A stretch of DNA of 64,000 nt from Pseudomonas sp. FEN (GCF_904067045.1 NZ_CAJFDC010000036.1:1442001-1506000), one strand, 5' to 3'. Positions 48,701 through 55,743 are shown, counted from the first letter of the stretch. Notes: generated by a model from the letters alone, not told the origin. Program-made: numbers and translations.

Positions 48701-49823
48701 GGACGGGCGTTGGCTCAACCGGCTGTACTACGGCAGCGGGCATCTGCACCAGATCAACCTGGATGGCCGGGTCATCAGCGACTTCGAGCGCGACCGCCTG
48801 CACCGTGAGGTATCGCGCACCCAGGGTCAGCTCAGCACCCGCAGTGAGTACGACCGTGTTGGACGTCTGCGCTCGCGTTTGCGCCGCCCCTCCAGCCAAC
48901 CGCCGGCACTGCCGGCACCCGCGCAAAAGTATTTCGACTACGACCCCAGCGACAACCTGATCGGCCGCCTCGACCGCCAGCCACGCCGCGACCAACGTCA
49001 GTTGCTGCATTACGACGCCACGGGACGGATTATCGCCAGCCAGGACAGCGTCCAGGGCCAAAGCGAAACCTTCGCCTACGACGCCGCCGCCAACCTGCTG
49101 GACGGCCCGTCAGCCAGTGCCGGGCTGGTGGTGCACAACAAGCTGCTGACCTATCAGGACAAGCGTTATCGCTACGATGCCTTTGGGCGGATGGTCGAGA
49201 AACGCAGCGGCAGTCATCGGCTGCAGCGCTTTGCCTATGACGCCGAGCACCGGTTGATCGAGGTGCGCAACCAGGACGGTGCGCGGGAAACGATTGTGCG
49301 CATGAGCTACGATCCGTTGGGGCGACGTATCGGCAAGACCGAGCACGACAACCATGGCTATCGGTTGGGCGAAACGCGCTTTACCTGGGATGGACTGCGC
49401 TTGTTGCAGGAGCATCGCAATAGCCAGACCAGCCTGTATCTGTATGCCGATGACGGCTATGAACCGCTGGCTCGGGTAGATGGCAGTGGTGCGTTGCAGA
49501 AAGTCCGTTATTACCATAACGACCTGAGCGGCCTGCCCGAGCAACTGACCGAAGCCGATGGTGCCACAGTGTGGCAGGCCCGCTATCGGGTCTGGGGCAA
49601 CACCCTTGAAGAGATACGCGAACCCTATTACATCGAGGAACAGAACCTGCGCTTCCAGGGCCAGTACCTGGACCGGGAGACTGGGCTGCACTACAACACG
49701 TTCCGGTTTTATGATCCGGATGTGGGGCGGTTTACGACGCCGGATCCGATTGGATTGGCGGGAGGGTTAAACCTCTACCAATATGCGCCGAACCCGTTTG
49801 GGTGGCTGGATCCATGGGGATGG
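45777..49823 (+). repeat. Rhs core direct repeat, copy 1
   Basis: The N-terminal and core coding region of effector 1 is matched in the same orientation by 56520-60536. Protein identity is very high from MSD to DPxG; nucleotide differences are spread mainly over third positions, so the copies are old or exchanged with relatives rather than a fresh duplication. Confidence 0.88.
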
Positions 49824-50210
49824 GCCCCATGCAGTACTACAACCAAAAAACTTCAGGCTCATGCTAATGCAGCTAAAAAAGCCGTGTACCGCAACCCGCA
49901 GCGCTCATTGACGATGAAACAAAGGGCGGCGGTAAAGCGAGCCTACGATAGAGGTGACTTAGGTCAGGCACACTCCCGCTACCGTCGCTATGTCGGCCAG
50001 CGGATCGATGCCGAGTTCAAACGCAGAGTGCTGGCTGATCCATCACTTGCGCACTTGAATGTATCGAAATCAGGTCAACGTCTACCGGATGTGTATGATC
50101 CAAAAAGCAAAGCCTGGTGGGATCTGACAACCAAGGCAGACTGGGCCAGAGGCACACATCAGCGGCGCTATGGCGACTGGGGAAATGGTTATGAAGGAGT
50201 GACATGGTGA
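45777..50210 (+). CDS. PrePAAR-PAAR-Rhs T6SS effector 1 with nuclease-like C-terminal toxin
   Basis: 1,477 aa. PrePAAR motif at about 5-20 (LWAARLGDGLSHTSM), hydrophobic transmembrane region about 32-75, PAAR domain about 180-255, then Rhs/YD repeats to the core end motif GQYLDRETGLHYNTFRFYDP...DPIGLAGGLNLYQYAPNPFGWLDPWGW. Cleavage of Rhs tips occurs near this motif. The tip (residues 1350-1477) is AT-richer than the core and unrelated to that of the second Rhs. It contains RIDAEFKRRVLADPSLAHL, LPDVYDP (PD at 1437-1438), WWDLTT (D1449) and RRYGDWGNGY, a pattern reminiscent of restriction-endonuclease-fold (PD-(D/E)xK-like) polymorphic toxins with a D-x-T in place of ExK. The nuclease call is inference. 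Confidence 0.9.
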   Translation: MSDALWAARLGDGLSHTSMMADILGGVLEVAANVAITALATAAVVAATGITVATGGLGACVLGAVVGVIVGVAMSKTGADKGLSKMCEDIGNSLFPPTVQANILSGSTNTLINSIPAARAAGAVPSHVAPAGTPESEEAAPAEGDKAEEPGFLDMAKGFFSQMWRPTVATPAPGAVPKPLDLVTCMKHPPMPPQFLAEGSEKVSINGQPAVRSGDRSTCDASVVSAGLISPNVTIGGGSVVVREIRSGKTPGVGLAITALLMLKGSKGKFLSNLPCMLLAGVNSFVTSQAIGALTNAIAGSPNPVHAATGAKVLGGEDELDFVLPGILPIDWQRFYNSRDERRDTLLGTGWSLPYEIGVRIEAHPEGGERLIYTDEQARRIDMGSIPLGGAVFSPGEGLAVRRNGNGQLLIESDDGVYRLFEPTLADPSALRLSQLGDRNDNRIHLDYDESGRLVRLRDTFDLLQVELIYSAQWPRRVSQIERLYPDQQREVLVSYAYDRSGDLAEVRDSLGQVQRRFAYDNGRRMVEHQLPTGLRCFYQWALIENLEWRVVRHWTDDGDEYLFDYDLSSGTTRITDGLKRMSHRRWSRQQQITEYTDNLGQTWKFEWNDERQLLGATDPQGGRHQFSYDEAGNLSASVDPLGRSESTLWLEHWSLPLVETDAAGSSWQYRYDPRGNCTHETDPLGQVTQYRFDAQGQVVEIIDATGKSKTLQWNDLGQLIRHIDCSGSPTTFSYDRRGHLQVVTDALGERVTYQHDAQGRLLQSQLPDGRVEQYLRDGSGQLTGYVDPAGHSTGYQYDRRGQVRQRIDAHGRQVQFGYDAYGRLQTLTNENGESYRFAWDAGDRLTEQRDLDGSARCYGYDVLDNAIRVEYVPAPFGNGLALVPAQPVAPIVHQLERDKAGRLIAKVTDDGRTEYAYDALDQLTTITFTDNDGNEQKLGFAYDALGQLLEEQSAAGSLRHHYDELGNLLQTQLPDGRWLNRLYYGSGHLHQINLDGRVISDFERDRLHREVSRTQGQLSTRSEYDRVGRLRSRLRRPSSQPPALPAPAQKYFDYDPSDNLIGRLDRQPRRDQRQLLHYDATGRIIASQDSVQGQSETFAYDAAANLLDGPSASAGLVVHNKLLTYQDKRYRYDAFGRMVEKRSGSHRLQRFAYDAEHRLIEVRNQDGARETIVRMSYDPLGRRIGKTEHDNHGYRLGETRFTWDGLRLLQEHRNSQTSLYLYADDGYEPLARVDGSGALQKVRYYHNDLSGLPEQLTEADGATVWQARYRVWGNTLEEIREPYYIEEQNLRFQGQYLDRETGLHYNTFRFYDPDVGRFTTPDPIGLAGGLNLYQYAPNPFGWLDPWGWAPCSTTTKKLQAHANAAKKAVYRNPQRSLTMKQRAAVKRAYDRGDLGQAHSRYRRYVGQRIDAEFKRRVLADPSLAHLNVSKSGQRLPDVYDPKSKAWWDLTTKADWARGTHQRRYGDWGNGYEGVTW

Positions 50211-50971
50211 GTAACCGTATTGAGTCTAAAACATTATCGGGTCTTGAACAGGATGGTTTGGTTCTCTCTGAGAAGACGCTTTTCAAAAGCGAGTCAATTC
50301 AGGCATGTAAACTGAAAAACTCCAAACTTTCCTATCCAATTTTCGATGGCTGCCTTCTGGAAAACTGCGTATTCGAGAGCAGTAATTTTTCCAACTCTCG
50401 CTTCTTCAATATGACCATGTTGAACCTGTGCGACTTCAAAAACGTCGACTTTCGCAGCACGGGGCTGAATGACAGCGTATTCAATGGCTGTACTTTCATA
50501 AAATGTGACTTCCGTCAAACAGCTTTCAACGATTGCACATTTAATAATTGCACATTTAATAATTGCAAAATCATTGATAATACATTCAATGCAAAAAAAA
50601 TCCAAAACTGCAAATTAGTTGGAAAGCTACAAGAAGTAAATTTTATCTCAGAACAACCGAACACCCTGCTGAAGGTCGACTTTGGGGAATGCAAGCTAGA
50701 ATATGTAACTTTTAAAAACTGTAACCTTGAAGAAGTCGTTCCACCGACTGACACTCAACACATTTACTTCAGAGATTTGTCGGAACGGGCAAAAAAAGCA
50801 CTTTCCTATATGGAGACACAGCCTGACAGCTCAATCAATACACTATTAAAACGGCGCCTGAAAAATTTTTCAACTCAACGGGGAGCTATTTTCAACACTA
50901 AAAATCTTGAGACCATCGAGGGGCCGGAATATTCAAAGCTGCTTATCTCCCTTTTGACAGACCCGAAATAA
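50204..50971 (+). CDS. Pentapeptide-repeat protein, candidate immunity to the Rhs1 toxin
   Basis: 255 aa. From about residue 30 to 150 it shows successive A/C/N-x-x-L/F-x units (CLLENCVFESSNFSNSRFFN, CDFKNVDF, CTFIKCDFRQTAFNDCTFNN), followed by a divergent second stretch (VDFGECKLEYVTFKNCNLEE). This is a right-handed quadrilateral beta-helix. The C-terminal 80 residues are not repeats. The ATG lies inside the rhs stop (ATGGTGA overlap), the position of an immunity gene. Pentapeptide proteins such as Qnr and MfpA mimic DNA, which would suit neutralising a DNA-acting toxin, but this is inference. Strikingly AT-rich for this genome. Confidence 0.85.
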   Translation: MVSNRIESKTLSGLEQDGLVLSEKTLFKSESIQACKLKNSKLSYPIFDGCLLENCVFESSNFSNSRFFNMTMLNLCDFKNVDFRSTGLNDSVFNGCTFIKCDFRQTAFNDCTFNNCTFNNCKIIDNTFNAKKIQNCKLVGKLQEVNFISEQPNTLLKVDFGECKLEYVTFKNCNLEEVVPPTDTQHIYFRDLSERAKKALSYMETQPDSSINTLLKRRLKNFSTQRGAIFNTKNLETIEGPEYSKLLISLLTDPK

Positions 50972-51063
50972 TCATTCAACGCACAAGATTCGAAAAAATA
51001 CTCCGTGTGCCAAATACGAAAATGCCTACAAAAAATTATATATTGCTTGCGTCGCTGACATGT

Positions 51064-51347
51064 GTCGATGGCAGCGGTGAGTCGCAGAAGGTCCATTACT
51101 ACCACAACGACCTGAGCGGCCTGCCCGAGCAACTGACGGAAGCGGACGGTGCCACGGTGTAACAGGCCCGCTATCGAGTCTGAGGCAATACCCTTGAGGA
51201 GATACGCGAACCGTACTATATCGCGGAATAGACCCTGCGGTTCCAGGGTCAGAACCTGGACCGGAAGACTGGGGAGCACTACAGCATTTGCCGGGTCAAG
51301 GTTGGATTAATCCTGTCGGTAACGTATTGCCAAACGCAACGAGATAG
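51064..51347 (+). pseudogene. Remnant of a displaced Rhs tip (core end plus toxin tail)
   Basis: 51064-51282 translates as the end of an Rhs core (VDGSGESQKVHYYHNDLSGL, PEQLTEADGATV, QARYRV, GNTLEEIREPYYI, LRFQGQNLDRKTGEHY), matching residues about 1235-1310 of effector 1. Three in-frame stops replace W, W and Q codons (TAA after GATV, TGA after RYRV, TAG after YIAE). After a frame change, 51297-51347 reads QGWINPVGNVLPNATR and stop, which looks like the last residues of a lost toxin. It cannot be translated as one protein. It is the scar left when an older tip was displaced downstream and decayed. Confidence 0.85.
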
Positions 51348-51354
51348 AATTCTG

Positions 51355-52224
51355 ATGAGCAAATATTTATTGACACTCGAAATCGCCTCCCCTACGGAGC
51401 GCCTCCAAGCTCACAGCATTCGAGAGGCTGCCGTACTCTATGTTTATCTCCTTGCTACCAAGTGCAAGCTGCCTGCCGGCGGTATTGCCAAGATAATTCT
51501 TCAGCAAGCGCCAGTCGAAGCAGAGCAAACGCTCATGGATGTTTGCACTTACTCTCATCCATTCACCCACCTCGATAACCTACCTGAGGATGCTGCGGAT
51601 AGCGCCATTCGCCAGTCGCTGATCGAGGACATTAACGAAGCGCTTTTGTCGCTGGCTGCGCTCAAAGGCTGGGAAACAGACCCGATAGATAAGCTCCATG
51701 CTGAAATCATCAAGCGTGACTATCGGTTCGCAGGCACTGCGGGGCGCTCACAAAAAAACCCATCCAAAACGCTCACCGCAACGGCTGCCTGGCGCACGGA
51801 TCAATACATCAACATCGGCATCTTGGTGCAGGGCTCCAAAAACATGCCTGAAGCATTTTTTCCAGCCACGCGCATCGGCATCTCGCTGGGTCTTTTTGAG
51901 TCGCTGCTAGGTCCTGTTGAGTGGGTAAACGATCAAACCGTTCGGCTATTCCAGGTAAACAAACGCGATTACTGGGAGATTGATACAGCCTCCCAAACGG
52001 TGAAATTTCACTTTCCCCGAGCCGAATCCGGTGAAGCCCACGGTCAATACGACTTGGCGAAAATGTACATTGATGGGTGGATAGTCGAGCAGGATCTTGA
52101 ACAAGCCAGGCAGTGGCTGGAACGCTCAGCAGCTCAAGGATTCTCCCGAGCAGTGAAGCTCTTGCAGCGGATGAATGATGGTGATGAAAACCTCGCCGAT
52201 CCGGTGATGAACAGCAGGAAATAA
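51355..52224 (+). CDS. Sel1-repeat protein, likely orphan immunity
   Basis: 289 aa. The first two thirds are not recognised (ASPTERLQAHSIREAAVLYV; TATAAWRTDQYINIGILVQG). The C-terminus is a Sel1/TPR-like repeat (GEAHGQYDLAKMYIDGWIVEQ, DLEQARQWLERSAAQGFSRA). The ATG is 7 bases after the stop of the Rhs-tip remnant, the place of an immunity gene for that dead tip. With its toxin gone it would still protect against siblings that keep it. AT-richer than the T6SS core. Function is inferred from position only. Confidence 0.75.
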   Translation: MSKYLLTLEIASPTERLQAHSIREAAVLYVYLLATKCKLPAGGIAKIILQQAPVEAEQTLMDVCTYSHPFTHLDNLPEDAADSAIRQSLIEDINEALLSLAALKGWETDPIDKLHAEIIKRDYRFAGTAGRSQKNPSKTLTATAAWRTDQYINIGILVQGSKNMPEAFFPATRIGISLGLFESLLGPVEWVNDQTVRLFQVNKRDYWEIDTASQTVKFHFPRAESGEAHGQYDLAKMYIDGWIVEQDLEQARQWLERSAAQGFSRAVKLLQRMNDGDENLADPVMNSRK

Positions 52225-52273
52225 AGCTGAGGCCTTGCTTCAGGCGCCCTCCGCACTTGACCTGAGATTGACG

Positions 52274-52747
52274 ATGCTTGAAAACACATTCTCGAACGAT
52301 GAAATGGCCATTAGCGCGACAGATCTCGACAATCTGGAATCCGTAGTCGGGAAGAAGCTGCCTGCCTCCTTTCGAACCCACTATCTCAGGTACAACGGCG
52401 GCGTTCCGGAGCGGACCTATTGGCTCAGTGAAGCCTTTGACGAGCCCTTGGAGGTTGCCGCCTTCAAACCTCTTGCCAATGCGCCCGCTACCCTGCTCTC
52501 CACTTATCAATCCATGCTGAAGAAGCAGGTTATTCCCGCGCATCTGCTTCCTTTTGCGAACGATTGGGGTGGCAACTTCTTTTGCCTGAATCTTGACTCA
52601 GGAGCGATCAGCTACTTCATGACCGATAGCTTTGATAGTGATCTTAACCCCGACGAAAATCAGGCCAGCGCTGAAAAGCAGGTCTGCTCAAATTTTACTC
52701 GTTTCATTCAAGGGCTGATCCACGAAGAAGATCTAGACGAAGAATAG
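52274..52747 (+). CDS. SUKH (SMI1/KNR4) family protein, likely orphan immunity
   Basis: 157 aa. ATDLDNLESVVGKKLPASFRTHYLRYNGGVPE is the typical SUKH start (helix, LP, F/L-R, YNGG); LPFANDWGGNFFCLNL and GAISYFM follow the family pattern. SUKH proteins are common immunity proteins of polymorphic toxins. It lies 49 bp after the Sel1-type gene with no toxin nearby. The ATG at 52274 was preferred as the family-like start; a TTG at 52235 behind GAGG is possible. Confidence 0.8.
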   Translation: MLENTFSNDEMAISATDLDNLESVVGKKLPASFRTHYLRYNGGVPERTYWLSEAFDEPLEVAAFKPLANAPATLLSTYQSMLKKQVIPAHLLPFANDWGGNFFCLNLDSGAISYFMTDSFDSDLNPDENQASAEKQVCSNFTRFIQGLIHEEDLDEE

Positions 52748-52886
52748 GCCACTACATCAACTAACATTCAGCACGCCAATGTCCTGCCAAAGGGCGCCGC
52801 TCATTTCTACGTTCCTCAAGAAACGCCTTTTTCCCAATTTCTACTCCATCACTCACTGTATTTTTGGCAACCTGCTAGCCATAAAT

Positions 52887-53348
52887 TTACGCCGCATACT
52901 TCGTTCTGAAAAATTCGCAAATTTCAGATTTTGGCATAATGACCTCGCAGCGCTCCTCCGGACTCAAACTACCTCGAGCTTTAACCCATGGCGCATCTTT
53001 GTGAGTCATGTTCTCAAGTGTTTTTGCAGGCAGGTCAGCGTAAGCCTCAAAAACCTGAATCAATATGTCTTCGGCCTCAGCGCAAACGGCTGGAATTTTT
53101 TCATCTTCGGGAGCTGGCAGTGGGTTCCACCCATACTTCTTAAACTCCTGAAACACCTCAGGAACAACCGGTCCATGAGCCCAAGCCTGAATCTGCTCAG
53201 GGAAAAGCTCTTTACCAATCAGCGTCTGAGTCCAGGCTTCCGCATAATAAAGTAGCTTCTGAACTTTTAAATGAGTAATGAGATCGCCCGATTCAGCACA
53301 CTTCGCTATAAACCAATTTGCTATACCCAGAGCTTTGTGAAGCGCCAT
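52887..53348 (-). CDS. Panacea/SocA-type (DUF4065) antitoxin-like protein
   Basis: 153 aa. Strong match to the SocA/GepA-type Panacea domain: IANWFIAKCAESGD, ITHLKVQKLLYYAEAW, IQAWAHGPVVPEVFQEFKKYG and the C-terminal PWVKARG. This domain occurs in antitoxins of many type II toxin-antitoxin pairs and in the proteolytic adaptor SocA. No toxin-like gene is visible next to it, so it may be an orphan or act on a toxin encoded elsewhere. AGGATGAG lies 5 bases before the ATG at 53348. Confidence 0.8.
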   Translation of the reverse strand: MALHKALGIANWFIAKCAESGDLITHLKVQKLLYYAEAWTQTLIGKELFPEQIQAWAHGPVVPEVFQEFKKYGWNPLPAPEDEKIPAVCAEAEDILIQVFEAYADLPAKTLENMTHKDAPWVKARGSLSPEERCEVIMPKSEICEFFRTKYAA

Positions 53349-53354
53349 AATCAC

Positions 53355-53730
53355 TCATCCTATTCACCGCTGCATATTCTCACCCACCACATAACCCGTC
53401 AATCCATCGATCTTCATGCAAAGTCTTTCTATTTTCTGCTCCACATCCTCAGCACACTTATCCTACGTACCATGGTGCCATTTCCTCAATAAAGCCAAAT
53501 GACCACAGCGCCTCCGCGGGACAGGCGGTGGCTCGCCCTGCGAATCGTATAACACTTCATTTTTTGAATAAAATAAGCAGAAATTACAGTGCGGTTTTAT
53601 TAATCCGACACTCAGCTCACGCCTCCAACCACCAACAAAAGAAATATCCCGCCAAAAAATCTCGTATTTCCTACGCACTTCAGACGTGGGAGAATATTGT
53701 GTGCGCCCGCAGTGAGGGCTAGAGTTTGGT
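53355..53730. other. AT-rich gap without recognised gene
   Basis: About 376 bp between the Panacea-type gene and the structured leader. Short open frames on both strands (for example minus 53463-53678) lack a ribosome-binding site and family resemblance. It probably contains the promoter of the Panacea-type gene, and otherwise appears to be decayed accessory DNA. Confidence 0.5.
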
Positions 53731-53733
53731 TAT

Positions 53734-53944
53734 CGCTGCAAATTCAGCGATACGGGTTTCGCAGCCCGCTAGTGAATAGGCGCACAGCGCCGCGAAAGCG
53801 GTATTTTTGTACTCGCGTTATGGCGAGCTGTGCGCAGGAGGCCTAGCCCTGCCGGTTCCTATTCACCGGTCTGCGAACCTGCGTGCAGTTCGCCACCCTT
53901 GTGTCGCAGCGAGAGTGGATGAATCCCTTATCTTGAATAGGAGA
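53734..53944 (+). promoter_or_regulatory. Highly structured 5' leader of the DUF3077-like gene
   Basis: Dense inverted repeats just upstream of the gene at 53951. TATCGCTG/CAGCGATA at about 53734-53755. An outer stem GTGAATAG (53772-53779) with CTATTCAC (53859-53866). Nested inside it, GCGCACAGC (53780-53788) with GCTGTGCGC (53827-53835), which encloses CGCGAAAGCG and CTCGCGTTATGGCGAG hairpins. CGAAC/GTTCG lies at 53874-53892. The nested arms suggest a folded RNA leader, though a DNA palindrome function is not excluded. Confidence 0.6.
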
Positions 53945-53950
53945 GTCTCC

Positions 53951-54376
53951 ATGACTAGTAAGAAGATCACCCCCGATCCGCCGACCACTCGCAAGGCCCC
54001 TAGCACCGCTGATAAAGAGACGTACCTGTGCAAAATTCCGAATGGTCCTTTAGACAAGGCCGAATCGGCACTTTCAGGTACACCTCGGCTGCTCGATACC
54101 CTCGCGCTCACCGCCTCCAAACCCGTCATCCCCGAAGATCCCTGCAAGCCCACGCTGTTTGCCATCCAACCAGGCATCAATGCCCAGGATGCGCTGACCT
54201 ACGTGTCGCGACTGCTCGAAACGGCTGAACTCAATGGCGACGAAATCAGCCTGCATACCAATCCGGTCGAACGGGCGCTGTTCTGGGGCATGCTGCATTC
54301 GGTGGAAGTGGCTCGGGCGGTGGTGGATGCGTTGCTGGAAGGGTCGTCCGGGCCTCATCCTGCATCGCCCTTGTAG
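53951..54376 (+). CDS. DUF3077/DUF6124-like protein of unknown function
   Basis: 141 aa. A disordered, Pro/Thr-rich start (MTSKKITPDPPTTRKAPST) and a C-terminal half with LFAIQPGINAQDALTYVSRL, LETAELNGDEISLH and a final helical segment, the layout of a small protein family present in several copies in fluorescent Pseudomonas. The ATG at 53951 follows TAGGAGAGTCTCC, a clear ribosome-binding site; the longer open frame to 53807 runs through the structured leader and was not used. No function is known to me. Confidence 0.75.
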   Translation: MTSKKITPDPPTTRKAPSTADKETYLCKIPNGPLDKAESALSGTPRLLDTLALTASKPVIPEDPCKPTLFAIQPGINAQDALTYVSRLLETAELNGDEISLHTNPVERALFWGMLHSVEVARAVVDALLEGSSGPHPASPL

Positions 54377-54433
54377 CGCCTGGACATGAGGAGGCTCGGG
54401 TAATCAGAACCTGATCCGCATCCCCTGAAAACT

Positions 54434-54474
54434 CCGGTAACGATCAAGCTGCTTTTTTTTCAGACCGTTACCGG
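54434..54474. terminator. Inverted repeat with T tract, possible terminator
   Basis: CCGGTAACG (54434-54442) and CGTTACCGG (54466-54474) are inverse complements around a loop that contains eight consecutive T. The T run is in the loop rather than after the stem, so this is not a textbook terminator. It lies between the DUF3077-like gene and the PIN-associated pair. Confidence 0.4.
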
Positions 54475-54546
54475 GATCACGGCTCCGAGTAGCTTTATGC
54501 TGGTTAGTAATGCATCATTTTGGCTGAGTGCATTGGAGCTGATGAA

Positions 54547-54837
54547 ATGAGTATCAAAATTAAAGAAGCCGTCCAAATAGCGATTGACAACGTCATCGAA
54601 CTTTTTTCAGTTCAAGACATCTCTAATGTTCTACTTGAAGAGGTTGCCCGTGATTCAAATGAAAACTATTTGATTACGGTCGGATTTGAACGCCCCAACC
54701 TCAACAAAGGCAGAGCAGCTTTGGGGGCGGGTATTGCAGCACTGATGGCGACTCAGCGCGCCTATAAAGTCGTTTGTATCGACAAGGAAAGCGGTGATGC
54801 CTTGTGGATAAAAGATCGAATGCTAGAGAAAAAATGA
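54547..54837 (+). CDS. Small protein paired with a PIN-domain gene (candidate antitoxin)
   Basis: 96 aa. IKEAVQIAIDNVIELF, then LLEEVARDSNENYLITVGFERP and YKVVCIDKESGDALWIKDR. The pattern resembles small proteins often found just before PIN-domain genes, but I cannot name a family. ATG at 54547 follows GGAG with 8 bases spacing. The stop overlaps the PIN gene start by 4 bp (ATGA), so the two are translationally coupled. A toxin-antitoxin role is inferred from this layout. AT-rich. Confidence 0.75.
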   Translation: MSIKIKEAVQIAIDNVIELFSVQDISNVLLEEVARDSNENYLITVGFERPNLNKGRAALGAGIAALMATQRAYKVVCIDKESGDALWIKDRMLEKK

Positions 54838-55298
54838 AGCAAAAGATAATCATAGACACCAATCTTTTGGTCTTGCTAATCGTTGGGCTCTACGACCCAC
54901 AATACATTCCAAACCATAGAAGGCTTGGCGACTACAGCCCAGAGGATTTTGAAATCCTCATGTTGTTTATTGATGACCACGAGGTCGTTGTCACTACAAG
55001 CGTGTTAACCGAAGCCAGCAACCTGCTGTGGTACACATCTGAACCTCATAAGCATAATATTCGCCACCTGCTGGCAACTTTCATAGCCTCAGCGACTGAG
55101 CACCGACCTGAGTCAGTCACGACAGCCAAATCCCCCCATTTTCTCAAGCTCGGCTTGACTGACGCAGGCATACTCGAACTCCCAGCAGACTCAGGGCTGA
55201 TACTGACAGTTGATCTGGACCTGCATATTGCCGCATTAGAACGGGGCCTGCGGTCAGAAAACTTTACTCATCATCGGACTTTTCTTTCCCACCCATAA
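54834..55298 (+). CDS. PIN-domain protein, candidate RNase toxin
   Basis: 154 aa. Acidic residues of a PIN nuclease site are in place: D8 in KIIIDTNLLVLL, E60 in VLTEASNLL, D110 in LGLTDAGILEL and D127 in ILTVDLDLHIAAL. PIN domains of VapC type cleave tRNA or mRNA; this one is longer than a typical VapC (about 130 aa) with an insertion after helix 1. Translationally coupled to the 96-aa gene ahead, and its 3' end overlaps the convergent HigA-like gene by 35 bp. Confidence 0.78.
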   Translation: MKQKIIIDTNLLVLLIVGLYDPQYIPNHRRLGDYSPEDFEILMLFIDDHEVVVTTSVLTEASNLLWYTSEPHKHNIRHLLATFIASATEHRPESVTTAKSPHFLKLGLTDAGILELPADSGLILTVDLDLHIAALERGLRSENFTHHRTFLSHP

Positions 55299-55743
55299 GC
55301 ATAAAAAATCCGACAGGAACTCTGAAAAAATCGGAAAACTTTTTCATCTGTGCAACGGTCATTTTTCTTTTGCCATTCAAAATTTCAGGCGCTACAGTTT
55401 GATTCGCAATAGCAGAGAGTTCCGCTTGCTTGACCCCTCGTTCTTCCATCAAAAATGCCAACGCTTGAGATTGCGAAGAGTAAGGAATCAAAACCGTCTC
55501 AGCCTCATACTCATACACACGATCAACCACTAACTCGGCACAACGTGCAGCTTCATGACCCTCACTGTCGGCATGTGAGTAAAGTTCATCAATCAACACC
55601 ATTCGATCTTTGAAATCGCTCTCATCCTTGATTTTTTCATGGCATGCGGATAATAGCCGAGTCGAGGTCGCTACTTTAGCGTTCAGCTTTTCAAACATGG
55701 GGGAAACGTCCTTTATGAGCATCAGATACTTTTCAAAATCCAA
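55264..55743 (-). CDS. HigA-like XRE-family regulator
   Basis: 159 aa. C-terminal helix-turn-helix (about 90-145: LAFLMEERGVKQAELSAI, then PEILNGKRKMTVAQMKKFSDFF) as in HigA/HipB-type antitoxins. The N-terminal half is helical and acidic. No HigB-like toxin gene is adjacent on its strand, so it is either a stand-alone regulator or functionally linked to the convergent PIN pair, with which it overlaps tail to tail by 35 bp. Confidence 0.8.
   Translation of the reverse strand: MDFEKYLMLIKDVSPMFEKLNAKVATSTRLLSACHEKIKDESDFKDRMVLIDELYSHADSEGHEAARCAELVVDRVYEYEAETVLIPYSSQSQALAFLMEERGVKQAELSAIANQTVAPEILNGKRKMTVAQMKKFSDFFRVPVGFFMLMGGKEKSDDE

Noticed and set aside
50204..50600. Repeated short AT-rich units (ATTTAATAATTGCAC) considered as iterons or a CRISPR-like array
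   Set aside because: They are codons of the pentapeptide repeats in an intact gene; period 15 matches five-residue units.
51064..51290. Rhs-core remnant considered as a stand-alone functional short Rhs gene
   Set aside because: Three in-frame stops and a frame change rule out translation as an Rhs tip.
53463..53678. A 71-codon minus-strand frame in the AT-rich gap
   Set aside because: No ribosome-binding site, no family resemblance, and it runs across a composition change; treated as noise.
53807..53950. N-terminal extension of the DUF3077-like protein
   Set aside because: It translates through the nested inverted repeats; the ATG at 53951 has a clear ribosome-binding site and gives the family-like start.
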